This document shows positions 1 to 7,540 of a DNA stretch of 35,503 nucleotides, piece after piece; positions within the stretch are counted from its first letter, which is position 1, and each line of letters begins with the position of its first letter. The notes beneath the pieces are model-generated. The model saw only the letters and a list, made by a program, of their open reading frames with translations, made no database searches and had not been told where the DNA came from. The DNA comes from Alistipes sp. Lineage in GTDB: Bacteria > Bacteroidota > Bacteroidia > Bacteroidales > Rikenellaceae. The translations under genes and the position numbers were made by a program. The DNA lies in contig JAIEHQ010000053.1 in NCBI GenBank assembly GCA_029065825.1, positions 1 to 35,503 of the forward strand, given 5' to 3'.

Positions 1-49
1 GACGTGCTGGGCGAGAACAACCAGAAGCGCATCAACGACCTCTTCACGG
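1..49 (+). repeat. 49-bp direct repeat, copy A (window edge)
   Basis: Bases 1-49 are identical to 315-363 inside the M13 peptidase gene and diverge completely at base 50. Read in the same frame they encode the same peptide as the peptidase (starting DVLGENNQKR). That frame then runs through unrelated sequence to a TGA that overlaps the peptidase ATG. Either a second peptidase copy lies upstream, or this is an assembly artefact at a contig edge. The sequence alone cannot separate the two. Confidence 0.9.
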
Positions 50-116
50 GGTGCTGTGCAGCGCCCCTCGGATCGCGTTATGATAGACTCAAAGCAGTTA
101 AATTCAATAACAACCG

Positions 117-2147
117 ATGAAAAAGATTCTTTTTGCGGCGACCGTGCTCTGCATGCTCGGTTGCCAGAACCGGACGGCGGAGACCACGCCGGCGATCGAC
201 CTGACCAATCTGGACCGGACGGTCGCACCCAACGAGAGCTTCTATCAGTTCGCCACCGGCGGCTGGCAGGCCAAGAACCCGCTGAAGCCCGAATTTTCGC
301 GTTACGGCGCATTCGACGTGCTGGGCGAGAACAACCAGAAGCGCATCAACGACCTCTTCACGGAGATGACGAAGCGGACCGCCGAACCGGGTTCGGTCGA
401 TCAGAAGATCTCCGACCTCTACAAGATGGGTCTCGACTCGGCGCGCCTGAATGCCGAGGGTGCCGAGTCGGTCAAGGCCGACCTGGAGGCGATCCTCGGA
501 CTGAAGGAGAAGAGCGAACTGACCCCGCTGCTGGCCCGCCTGCAGATGACCTCCTGCGCGCCGCTGTTCGGCTTCGGTCCCGAGGCCGATCTGAAGAACA
601 GCCAGGTCAATGCCCTTTACGTCAGCCAGTCGGGGCTAGGCATGGGCAACCGCGACTACTACCTCGATGCCGAGAACGAGTCGATCCGCGAGGCCTATAA
701 GACTTACCTCGACCGCATCTTCACGCTCGCCGGCATGGACCGCGAGCAGACCGACAAGGCGGTTGCCGCCGTGCTGCGCATCGAGACCGAACTGGCGCGC
801 CACATGTTCTCGAACGTCGAGCTGCGCGACCTGTCGCGTCAGTACAACCCGATGGCCGTGGCCGACATGAAGAAGAACTACCCGGCCATCGACTGGGACG
901 GACTGTTCGCCTATGCGGGCATCGCTCCCGAGCGTGCGATCGTCTGCCAGCCCGACTACATGGCCGCGATGAACGCGCTGATCGAGAACACCCCGGCCGA
1001 AGAGCTGTCCTACTACCTGGCGGCCCAGTACCTCGACGCTGCGGCTCCCTACCTGAGCGACGACTTCTACGCCGCCTCGTTCGACTTCTACGGCCGCACC
1101 ATGTCGGGTGCCGAGCAGCCCAAGCCGCGCTGGAAGCGCGCCATGTCGGTGCCTAACGGCTTCCTGGGCGAGGCTGTCGGCGAAATGTACGTCGAGCGCT
1201 ACTTCCCCGCCGAGGAGAAGGCCCGCGTGATGACCCTGGTCGAGAATCTGCGCACGGCGCTCGGCCAGCACATCGATCAGCTCGACTGGATGAGCGACGC
1301 GACGAAGGTGCGCGCCCGCGAGAAACTGGCCGCCTTCCGCGTGAAGATCGGCTACCCCGACAAGTGGAAGGACTACACGACCCTTGAGATCGACCCGACG
1401 CTCTCCTACTGGGAGAACATCCAGCGTGCGGGCGAGTGGTCCACGCGCGACCAGCTGGCCAAGGTCGATAAGGCGGTCGATCGCGACGAGTGGCACATGA
1501 CACCCCAGACGGTAAACGCCTACTACAACCCGACCACCAACGAGATCTGCTTCCCCGCCGCCATTCTCCAGCCGCCGTTCTACAACCCGACGGCCGACGA
1601 CGCGGTCAATTACGGTGCGATCGGCGTGGTGATCGGCCACGAGATGACGCACGGTTTCGACGACCAGGGCCGCCGCTTCGACAAGGACGGCAACATGAAC
1701 AACTGGTGGACCGATGAGGATACGGAGGCATTCAAGGCGAAGACCGACGTGCTGGTCGGACAGTTCGACGCGATCGAGGTGCTGCCCGCACGCGACGGCC
1801 AGCCCGCGCTGCACGCCAACGGTTCGCTCTCGCTGGGCGAGAACATCGCCGATCAGGGCGGTCTGCGCGTGGCTTTCACGGCGCTCAAGAACTCGCAGAA
1901 CGGCGTGGAGCCGGAGCCGATCGACGGCTTTACCGCTCCGCAGCGCTTCTATCTGGCCTACGCTGCCGTGTGGGGCCAGAACATCCGCGACGAGGAGATC
2001 GCCCGTCTGACCAAGCTCGACGTGCACTCGCTGGGCCGCTGGAGAGTCGATGCCACGCTGCGCAACCTCCAGGACTTCTACGATGCCTTCGGCATTACCG
2101 ACGGTGCCATGTTCCTGCCCGTCGAGGAGCGTGTGATTATCTGGTAA
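117..2147 (+). CDS. pepO: M13 family zinc metallopeptidase (PepO/neprilysin-like) lipoprotein
   Basis: This 676-residue protein is a probable periplasmic or outer-membrane-anchored zinc endopeptidase that cleaves oligopeptides. It starts MKKILFAATVLCMLGCQN, a signal peptide ending in a lipobox with Cys16 as the probable lipidated residue, which supports the ATG at 117. The zinc motif HEMTH is at residues 508-512. The third ligand lies in ENIADQGG (Glu575, with Asp579 conserved in the family). The length fits bacterial PepO enzymes. No TAnnTTTG promoter is visible in the short upstream sequence, which is itself odd because bases 1-49 duplicate part of this gene. A strong terminator follows, so the gene is probably monocistronic. 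Family assignment is secure; the peptide substrate cannot be read from sequence. Confidence 0.95.
   Translation: MKKILFAATVLCMLGCQNRTAETTPAIDLTNLDRTVAPNESFYQFATGGWQAKNPLKPEFSRYGAFDVLGENNQKRINDLFTEMTKRTAEPGSVDQKISDLYKMGLDSARLNAEGAESVKADLEAILGLKEKSELTPLLARLQMTSCAPLFGFGPEADLKNSQVNALYVSQSGLGMGNRDYYLDAENESIREAYKTYLDRIFTLAGMDREQTDKAVAAVLRIETELARHMFSNVELRDLSRQYNPMAVADMKKNYPAIDWDGLFAYAGIAPERAIVCQPDYMAAMNALIENTPAEELSYYLAAQYLDAAAPYLSDDFYAASFDFYGRTMSGAEQPKPRWKRAMSVPNGFLGEAVGEMYVERYFPAEEKARVMTLVENLRTALGQHIDQLDWMSDATKVRAREKLAAFRVKIGYPDKWKDYTTLEIDPTLSYWENIQRAGEWSTRDQLAKVDKAVDRDEWHMTPQTVNAYYNPTTNEICFPAAILQPPFYNPTADDAVNYGAIGVVIGHEMTHGFDDQGRRFDKDGNMNNWWTDEDTEAFKAKTDVLVGQFDAIEVLPARDGQPALHANGSLSLGENIADQGGLRVAFTALKNSQNGVEPEPIDGFTAPQRFYLAYAAVWGQNIRDEEIARLTKLDVHSLGRWRVDATLRNLQDFYDAFGITDGAMFLPVEERVIIW
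315..363 (+). repeat. 49-bp direct repeat, copy B (inside pepO)
   Basis: This is the internal copy of the repeat that opens the window. It encodes residues 67-82 or so of the M13 peptidase. Identity with bases 1-49 is complete and stops sharply at both the window edge and base 364. Confidence 0.9.
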
Positions 2148-2173
2148 TTCCTTTATCGGGAGATTTCGATCCG

Positions 2174-2212
2174 GCGTTCCGGGCCTCGCACGAGGCCCGG
2201 AACGCTTTTTTT
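2174..2212 (+). terminator. Intrinsic terminator of the M13 peptidase gene
   Basis: A perfect 14-bp GC-rich stem (2174-2187 with 2192-2205) closes a GCAC loop and is followed by seven T residues. Confidence 0.93.
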
Positions 2213-2271
2213 GCCTTTTCGGGAGGTTTTCCGACTATTTCTTTCTTTGCGCGATAATATTGTCCGATTCG

Positions 2272-2303
2272 TTTGGAAAATAGGAATTAAAAGGTTATAT
2301 TTG
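2272..2303 (+). promoter_or_regulatory. Bacteroidota-type promoter for the 2399 lipoprotein gene
   Basis: TTTG at 2272-2275 and TATATTTG at 2296-2303 are separated by 20 nt, which matches the -33/-7 arrangement of Bacteroidota primary sigma factor promoters. The predicted leader is about 90 nt. Confidence 0.75.
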
Positions 2304-2398
2304 TAAACACACGACAATAATCCTCCTCCCACCCTTTCTCGTAGCCTCGCGTTCGTCGGGGGCCGGAGGTTTTTATTAACCTTAAAAACCTTGTCTTC

Positions 2399-3187
2399 AT
2401 GAAACATTATTTATTGTACGCCTTTCTGACCGGTGCGTTTCTGCTGTCCGGCTGCGAAAAAGAAGAGCGTGAGGGAAATTACAAGGGTTTCGCTTCTGAT
2501 TACAGCATCGTCCATTATGTGGATGGGGATCTTGAGGTCCGTCAGGACAGCTACTATCCCGGACAGCTGGTGCAGGATGCGCCCGTTCCTGTCGCGTTGT
2601 TTGTCTCCTGGACCGTTACGAAGGATTACCTGGCACCGGAACTCTCCGATCCGGAGCGTTCGGACCATCCCTGTGAGCCGGCCAATACGGAGGAGTTCCG
2701 TGCGATCGCGGCCCGCAACGGCGATGTGCCTTCTTTCGAGAAATGCCATTGGAGCGGAGCGCCCATTTATATGATCTATGATGCAGGCAACGCGCTGTCC
2801 GACAACTTTACCTCGCTGCATCTTACCTGCGACACGGCATGGGACGAGTCGCATCCTGCGGGCGCGCCGCTGGACGATCTGGTGACGGTGGAGTTCGAGT
2901 CCTATGCGGATAAAATCGCCGAGCCGAACAACTGGCACGACTTTCGGCGGCGCTATCGTTTGAGCGAACTTCCCTCCGATGCCATGCGGATGGTGGCTCT
3001 CTATTCGCATAGCGACAATTATCCGTACGACGAACGTCCGTGCCTGTGTGTGATTTTCGACGAGGCCGTCGATTTCCCGGGTTCGCGCAAGCTGACTCTG
3101 ACGCTGGCTGCGGCCGACGGGCGCACGTGGAGCGCTTCGTGCGGCGTGCGGGCCGACGGTACCAAGCAGGTCATTACCTATCCTTGA
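2399..3187 (+). CDS. Uncharacterised Bacteroidota lipoprotein
   Basis: I do not recognise this 262-residue protein. It begins MKHYLLYAFLTGAFLLSGCE, a typical lipoprotein signal with Cys19 as the probable lipidated residue, followed by an acidic/charged stretch (EKEERE) that often accompanies surface export in this phylum. The rest is soluble, rich in Asp, Tyr and Trp, with several Cys residues and no transmembrane segment. Its beta-prone, Pro- and aromatic-rich look suggests a compact extracytoplasmic domain. It has its own promoter and its own terminator, so it is a single-gene unit between the peptidase and the porin. GC content is a little lower than in neighbouring genes. No function should be assigned. 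Confidence 0.85.
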   Translation: MKHYLLYAFLTGAFLLSGCEKEEREGNYKGFASDYSIVHYVDGDLEVRQDSYYPGQLVQDAPVPVALFVSWTVTKDYLAPELSDPERSDHPCEPANTEEFRAIAARNGDVPSFEKCHWSGAPIYMIYDAGNALSDNFTSLHLTCDTAWDESHPAGAPLDDLVTVEFESYADKIAEPNNWHDFRRRYRLSELPSDAMRMVALYSHSDNYPYDERPCLCVIFDEAVDFPGSRKLTLTLAAADGRTWSASCGVRADGTKQVITYP

Positions 3188-3208
3188 TCCCCTGTCAGGG
3201 ATAGTGAG

Positions 3209-3241
3209 GCGGCGGCAACCGATGTTGCTGCCGCTTTTTTT
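3209..3241 (+). terminator. Intrinsic terminator of the 2399 lipoprotein gene
   Basis: An 11-bp stem (3209-3219 with 3224-3234, one G-U pair) with a CGAT loop is followed by seven T residues. Confidence 0.9.
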
Positions 3242-3380
3242 GCCCGCCGTGCGCGGATGCGGCCGAGGCTCTTTTCTTCGAAGAATCGCAGTGGCCGGAG
3301 TCCGCAGCGGGGGAGTGGGTATAAAATCGTATTTTCGGTCCGGCGCGGAGTGTCGGGGCGGATCGTGCTCCCCTTTTGTC

Positions 3381-3388
3381 TATCTTTG
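3381..3388 (+). promoter_or_regulatory. -7 element for the porin gene
   Basis: TATCTTTG matches the TAnnTTTG consensus and lies 53 nt before the ATG at 3442. No good TTTG is seen at the expected -33 spacing. Confidence 0.6.
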
Positions 3389-3441
3389 TCGGTGCGGAAG
3401 GTATTTCCGCGTGCATACGGAACCCCAAAGATAAAGAAGAG

Positions 3442-4569
3442 ATGAAAAACTATCGTTTGAAAGGATGTGCGGCCGTCTGGGCCGTTTTGGCCATGTGCGC
3501 GCCGCTGACGGCTGCGCGCGCCGAAGTGCCGTCGGTGGCCGCCGGGTCGCCTGCGGAGGCATACGCCCCCTTTGCGGGGGGCGGGGAGATTCATGTGGTG
3601 CCCTGCGATCCCGCCCGCGAGCAGGCGGGCGAGGTGCCTCCCGTGACGCTCGACCTCCACGGAGGGCTGCGGGCCAAGTTCGAGTGGCAGCCCGGCGAGG
3701 GCAACGCCCGCTTCCAGGTGCGCAACGCCCGGCTGAGCGCGGCCGGCGAGATCTACCGGAAGTTCTCCTACTGCATGGAGCTGGATCTTTCGGACGAGGG
3801 GCAGATCAAGTTGGTCAATGCCTACCTCGGCGGTCGGATTTATAAGGGGCTCAAGTTCGATATCGGCTACCTGCGCATCCCCTTCACGATCGATGCCCAC
3901 CGGGCGCCCCATGCGCAGCTGTTCGCCAACCGTTCGTTCGTCGCCAAGGCGGGCGGCATGCGCGACGTGGGAGCCGTGCTGGGGTGGAGCTTCGGACGCA
4001 AGGTGCCGATCGTGCTTCAGGCCGGCATGTTCAACGATGCGGGCACCGCCCAGAAGGATTACTGGACGGGCCGCTTCGGGTATGCGGGCAAGATGATCGT
4101 CGGGGTGCTGCCGTCGCTGAATTTCGTCGCCTCCTGGCGGACGACCCGTCCGGCCGACGTGCGCATGCACCTCTACAATGCGGGCTGCACCTTCCGCTCG
4201 GGCGGCTGGATCGTCGAGGCGGAGTACCTGCGCAAGGAGTACGGGGGCGGGGCCTTCGAGGGGGTCGATGCCTTCGACGGATTCTTCGGCTACGACCTGC
4301 CGCTGCGGCGCGTGTTCCGCAAGATGTCGTTCCTCGGGCGCTACGACTATATGGACAAACACAGCAGCGGCCGTCCCGGTGCCGACGGGGTGCTGGTGGC
4401 CGACGATGCCCGCCGCCACCGCCTGACGGCGGGGCTGACTTTCAGTCTGGCGCTTCCCTTCACGGCCGATATCCGGCTCAACTACGAGAAATATCTCTAC
4501 GCGCATGACGTAACGCCGAAGGCCTCCGAGCACGACAAGGTCGTGGTGGAGTTCGTGGCCCATTTCTGA
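3442..4569 (+). CDS. Phosphate-selective porin O/P-type outer-membrane beta-barrel protein
   Basis: This 375-residue protein resembles the OprP/OprO (phosphate-selective porin) family of outer-membrane barrels. It begins MKNYRLKGCAAVWAVLAM and has a signal peptidase I site near ARA-EV. The mature part alternates short amphipathic strands with charged turns, for example FQVRNARLSAAGEIYRKF and FSYCMELDLSDEGQIKLVNA. Such strands, with Arg/Lys-rich turns and a terminal Phe (VVEFVAHF), are typical of barrels in this family. The frame is open further upstream to 3376, but the signal peptide fixes the start at 3442 (GAAGAG just upstream). It is flanked by its own promoter and a bidirectional terminator. 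Substrate selectivity for phosphate is a family label only; Bacteroidota members may transport other solutes. Confidence 0.85.
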   Translation: MKNYRLKGCAAVWAVLAMCAPLTAARAEVPSVAAGSPAEAYAPFAGGGEIHVVPCDPAREQAGEVPPVTLDLHGGLRAKFEWQPGEGNARFQVRNARLSAAGEIYRKFSYCMELDLSDEGQIKLVNAYLGGRIYKGLKFDIGYLRIPFTIDAHRAPHAQLFANRSFVAKAGGMRDVGAVLGWSFGRKVPIVLQAGMFNDAGTAQKDYWTGRFGYAGKMIVGVLPSLNFVASWRTTRPADVRMHLYNAGCTFRSGGWIVEAEYLRKEYGGGAFEGVDAFDGFFGYDLPLRRVFRKMSFLGRYDYMDKHSSGRPGADGVLVADDARRHRLTAGLTFSLALPFTADIRLNYEKYLYAHDVTPKASEHDKVVVEFVAHF

Positions 4570-4598
4570 CGGGTGCCGCGGCGGTCGGCCGATACGAA

Positions 4599-4633
4599 AA
4601 GCCCGCGATCGTATGATCGCGGGCTTGCTTTTT
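4599..4633. terminator. Bidirectional terminator between porin and thioredoxin-like gene
   Basis: A perfect 12-bp stem (4599-4610 with 4615-4626) has a GTAT loop. On the plus strand it is followed by GC and five T; on the minus strand by TTTTCG. It sits between two convergent genes and can serve both. Confidence 0.88.
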
Positions 4634-4646
4634 CCGTGCGGCGGGG

Positions 4647-5069
4647 TCAGCGCTCCTCGCCGGGCTGCCCGACGATGCGGAGCAGGGCCGCCTCGAAGGC
4701 CGCGGGCGACAGCGCCCCGGAGATCGTTCCCCGGAGCCGGCCTTCGGTGTCGAGGATCAGGCAGGTCGGCACGGCCCGCACGCCGTAGCTGCGGGCGAGC
4801 GAACGTCCCGCCGGCTTGTCGATGTCGAATTTGCCCGCGACCGCATAGCGCTCCATCAGCGCTGCGATGTCGGGCCGCGAGAAGACCTCGCGCTCCATCT
4901 TTTTGCAGGGTCCGCACCAGGTGGCGTAGAGATCGATGAAGACCAGTTTGTCGGCTGCGGCGGCCTTGCGGCGCAGCGCATCGGCCGAGACATCGCGGAA
5001 GCGTACCTGGGCTTCGGCCGTCGCGAGGCAGCCGAGTGCGAAGAGCAGCAGCAGGATCGTTTTTTTCAT
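4647..5069 (-). CDS. Secreted thioredoxin-fold protein (thiol-disulfide oxidoreductase)
   Basis: This 140-residue protein is a thioredoxin-fold redox protein that should act in the periplasm. An N-terminal signal peptide (MKKTILLLLFALGCLATAEA) precedes a thioredoxin domain. The active site WCGPCKKM has Cys52 and Cys55, and the cis-proline is in AVPTCLI. The insertion KFDIDKP after helix 2 resembles the thioredoxin_7/DUF255-like group, with the motif LVFIDLYATWCGPC. It starts 41 bp downstream of the rlmN stop on the same strand, with no terminator between, so the two are probably co-transcribed. It may reduce or oxidise exported proteins; which direction cannot be told. Confidence 0.9.
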   Translation of the reverse strand: MKKTILLLLFALGCLATAEAQVRFRDVSADALRRKAAAADKLVFIDLYATWCGPCKKMEREVFSRPDIAALMERYAVAGKFDIDKPAGRSLARSYGVRAVPTCLILDTEGRLRGTISGALSPAAFEAALLRIVGQPGEER

Positions 5070-5110
5070 GAAGGTTCGCTTTTTTTAGGTAAGGAAACAC
5101 GCGGCAACAA

Positions 5111-6139
5111 TCATTCCGCGCCGTGTCCGGCGGTCGAGAGTAGGCCGCAGGCCGCCTGTATGTCCTCCCCGCGCGAGGCGCGGATGGTGGTGTGGATCCC
5201 TTTGGCGGTCAGTGCGTCGCGGAAGGCGGTCATCGCCCGGTCGTCGGGCGAGAAGTAGGGCGAGCCGGGGATCTTGTGAAAGCGGATCAGGTTGATGCGG
5301 CACTTCACGCCGTCGAGCAGCCGGCACAGCTCGCGTATGTGGCGTGGCGAGTCGTTGCGGCCGCTGAGGACGATGTATTCGAACGAGACGCGCCGCTGGT
5401 GGCTGAAGTCGTGGCGGCGCAGGATGTCGATGACCGAGCGGATCGGCCATGCCCGTTCGACGGGCATGATCTCGGCCCGCTCCTCGGCGAAGGGGTTGTG
5501 GAGGCTGACGGCCAGGTGGACTCCTGTGGCGCGCAGGAAGCGGTCGAGCTGCGGCGCTACGCCCGAGGTCGAGACCGTGATGCGGGTGGGCGACCAGCCG
5601 AAGCCCCAGTCGGAGGTAAGTATTTCGAGCGTTTCGAGCACGTTGTCGGTGTTGTCCAGCGGCTCGCCCATTCCCATGAAGACCAGGTTGGTCAGCCGTT
5701 CGCGCTCGGGCAGGGCGCCGATCTGGTTGAGGATCTCGTGGGGCGAGAGCGAATGCCGGAGCCCCTGGCGGCCCGTCGCGCAGAAGCGGCAGCCCATGCG
5801 GCAGCCCGCCTGCGAGGAGACGCAGAGCGTGGCCCGCTCGCCGTCGGGGATGTAGGCCGATTCGACGTAGGCCCCCTCGAGGGTGCGGTAGAGGTATTTT
5901 TTCGTGCCGTCCTGGGAGATGCTCTCCTTTTCGGGGGGCGTGGTTCCTGCGTGGAACTCGCGGGCGAGCAGGTCGCGGTGGCGCAGCGAGAGGTTGCTCA
6001 TCGCGGCGATGTCGGGCACGTGGCGGTCGTAGAGCCAGCGGGCGATCTGCCGGGCTGCGAAACGGGGCATCTCCAGCCGGTTGCAGAGCGCCTCCAGCCG
6101 GGCGAGCGTCATGCCGTACAGGGGAGTGGATTGGGTCAT
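5111..6139 (-). CDS. rlmN: 23S rRNA (adenine2503-C2)-methyltransferase RlmN, radical SAM
   Basis: RlmN uses radical S-adenosylmethionine chemistry to methylate C2 of A2503 in 23S rRNA and A37 of some tRNAs. The 342 residues match the usual length. The CxxxCxxC iron-sulfur motif is GCRMGCRFC (Cys113, Cys117, Cys120). The two catalytic cysteines are also present: Cys106 in TLCVSSQAGC and Cys331 in AACGLL. Other family motifs are NLVFMGMGEPLDN and TVSTSGV. The frame is open back to 6196, but MTQSTPLYGM at 6139 gives the normal N-terminus. It is the first gene of a short minus-strand unit with the thioredoxin-like gene. Confidence 0.97.
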   Translation of the reverse strand: MTQSTPLYGMTLARLEALCNRLEMPRFAARQIARWLYDRHVPDIAAMSNLSLRHRDLLAREFHAGTTPPEKESISQDGTKKYLYRTLEGAYVESAYIPDGERATLCVSSQAGCRMGCRFCATGRQGLRHSLSPHEILNQIGALPERERLTNLVFMGMGEPLDNTDNVLETLEILTSDWGFGWSPTRITVSTSGVAPQLDRFLRATGVHLAVSLHNPFAEERAEIMPVERAWPIRSVIDILRRHDFSHQRRVSFEYIVLSGRNDSPRHIRELCRLLDGVKCRINLIRFHKIPGSPYFSPDDRAMTAFRDALTAKGIHTTIRASRGEDIQAACGLLSTAGHGAE

Positions 6140-6193
6140 GCGGATGTGGTTCTTTCGTGCGGGACGCGGGCTGCCGCCTCTGTCGCCGCCGGG

Positions 6194-6201
6194 CAAAATT
6201 A
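6194..6201 (-). promoter_or_regulatory. rlmN: -7 element for rlmN
   Basis: On the minus strand this reads TAATTTTG, a match to TAnnTTTG, 54 nt before the rlmN ATG. No clear -33 box is seen, so confidence is moderate. Confidence 0.5.
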
Positions 6202-6254
6202 GTTAAAAAACGAAGATTTTCGGTGCGGATGGGGCGATTTTGAATTTTTATGTC

Positions 6255-6262
6255 TATATTTG
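6255..6262 (+). promoter_or_regulatory. tonB: -7 element for tonB
   Basis: TATATTTG matches the consensus and lies 71 nt before the tonB ATG. The upstream TTTTG is too close to be a proper -33 box. It is divergent from the rlmN promoter about 55 bp away. Confidence 0.6.
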
Positions 6263-6333
6263 TCGGTAGATAGCGTGCCTTGCGGTACGATACGGATGCG
6301 ATTTGCAGTTATTAATCGAAGAAAACATATTTT

Positions 6334-7014
6334 ATGGAAATCAAGAAAACACCGAAAGCCGACGGAGAGAACAAGCGCGGTCTGTTTCTCGAAATCGGGT
6401 TGATCGTCGCTCTGGCTCTGGTGATCCTGGCTTTCTCCATTACGCCCAAGGAGCACCGCATCGAGAAAATCGACGTGGGCTACATGCCTGTCGAGACGGA
6501 GATCATGGAGATCACGCGTCAGGACCAGAAGCCGCCCGAGGCTCCCAAGAAGGTCGATATGAACGTGCTGAGCGACATGCTGGATATCGTGACCAACGAC
6601 ACCAAGATCGAGACCGAGATCTCGTTCGAGGAGTTCAACGAGGACGAGGCCATCGAGATCGCACCCGTTCAGGAGGAGGAGATCATCGAGGAGGAGATCT
6701 TCGTGACGGCCGAGAAGATGCCGAGCTTCATGGGCGGCGATCTGAGCGCTTTCAACAAATGGGTGCAGGCACGTGTGAAGTATCCCGCCATCGCGCAGGA
6801 GAACGGCATCGCCGGCAAGGTGTTCGTGAAGTTCGTGGTCGAGAAGGACGGCACGCTGAGCAAGATCGAGGTGCTGCGCTCGCCCGACAAGTCGCTTTCG
6901 GACGAGGTGATCCGCATTCTGAAGACTTCGCCCAAGTGGGAGCCCGCCATGCAGCGCAACCGGCCGGTGCGTCTGACCTTTACCATGCCGGTCAATTTCC
7001 AGATCATGGACTAA
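6334..7014 (+). CDS. tonB: TonB energy transducer protein
   Basis: TonB couples the inner-membrane proton gradient, through ExbB-ExbD, to TonB-dependent outer-membrane transporters. The 226 residues show a short cytoplasmic N-terminus, one membrane helix (about residues 16-36, FLEIGLIVALALVILAFS), and a periplasmic acidic linker rich in Glu (EEEIIEEEIFV). A C-terminal TonB domain covers about residues 145-226, with the family motifs YPAIAQENGIAGKVFVKFVV and SPKWEPAMQRNRPVRLTFTM. The linker is Glu-rich rather than the Pro-Lys type of enterobacteria, as is common in Bacteroidota. No exbBD is adjacent. Transcription probably starts at the TATATTTG upstream and ends at the hairpin after the stop. 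Confidence 0.95.
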   Translation: MEIKKTPKADGENKRGLFLEIGLIVALALVILAFSITPKEHRIEKIDVGYMPVETEIMEITRQDQKPPEAPKKVDMNVLSDMLDIVTNDTKIETEISFEEFNEDEAIEIAPVQEEEIIEEEIFVTAEKMPSFMGGDLSAFNKWVQARVKYPAIAQENGIAGKVFVKFVVEKDGTLSKIEVLRSPDKSLSDEVIRILKTSPKWEPAMQRNRPVRLTFTMPVNFQIMD

Positions 7015-7039
7015 CCTCCGCTCCGGCGGATTCGATAAT

Positions 7040-7074
7040 CAAGGGCATCTTCGCGAAGAGGGTGCCCTTGTTTT
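7040..7074 (+). terminator. tonB: Intrinsic terminator of tonB
   Basis: CAAGGGCA (7040-7047) pairs with TGCCCTTG (7063-7070), and five further pairs (two of them G-U) continue inward to a five-base loop. TTTTC follows. Confidence 0.8.
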
Positions 7075-7114
7075 CAATCAGATGGGATCGCTGTTTGGAT
7101 TTTATAATTGAAAA

Positions 7115-7522
7115 ATGGATATGAAAAAGACTTTGATATTTACTTTGGGAATAATAACCGGTGTTTTTCTGACATTTGTAGGACTCTTTATTGTAGGGAT
7201 TAATAAATCCAATAATAATGGAATTACTATGTTCGAAGAGCCTGGGGAGGTCATTATGGCAGATCAATTTAAGATTTTTCAGGTGTTAGAACCGCACGTT
7301 GCTCTTGCTAATGCAGAAGATAGTAGTTTATCTTTATCTTCTATATCTTTTTTTAATGGCCCTATCGTATTATTTGTAAATCATACTGGAAAATATTATT
7401 ACGATGATGAGATCATTAAAGTCCCTCAGGGAAAATGTGTAAGACAAATAGGTATATATAATTATATGAACAGAGCAGGTGGGGTTAAGACTGTTCCTGT
7501 TGTTTGTATGATGGATATTTAA
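7115..7522 (+). CDS. AT-rich orphan gene: small membrane-anchored protein of unknown function
   Basis: I do not recognise a named family for this 135-residue protein. One N-terminal membrane helix (about residues 6-29, LIFTLGIITGVFLTFVGLFI) is followed by a soluble domain with the segments EPGEVIMADQFKIFQVLEPH and KYYYDDEIIKVPQGKCVRQI. The helix may be an uncleaved anchor or a signal peptide. Translation may begin at 7115 or at the second ATG at 7121. The base composition is striking: the lines I counted here are roughly one third GC, while the neighbours are clearly GC-rich. This indicates recent acquisition or a different selective history. It follows the tonB terminator and ends 18 nt before hflX. 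I think similar unnamed proteins exist in other Bacteroidales, from memory only. Confidence 0.8.
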   Translation: MDMKKTLIFTLGIITGVFLTFVGLFIVGINKSNNNGITMFEEPGEVIMADQFKIFQVLEPHVALANAEDSSLSLSSISFFNGPIVLFVNHTGKYYYDDEIIKVPQGKCVRQIGIYNYMNRAGGVKTVPVVCMMDI

Positions 7523-7540
7523 ATTAGCATTCTTTATATT

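Noticed and set aside
636-2027. A 463-codon minus-strand frame opposite the M13 peptidase
   Set aside because: Antisense shadow of a GC-rich gene; no start context, signal or motif.
3178-5100. A 640-codon minus-strand frame across porin and thioredoxin genes
   Set aside because: It runs through two real genes and a bidirectional terminator; composition is typical of a shadow frame.
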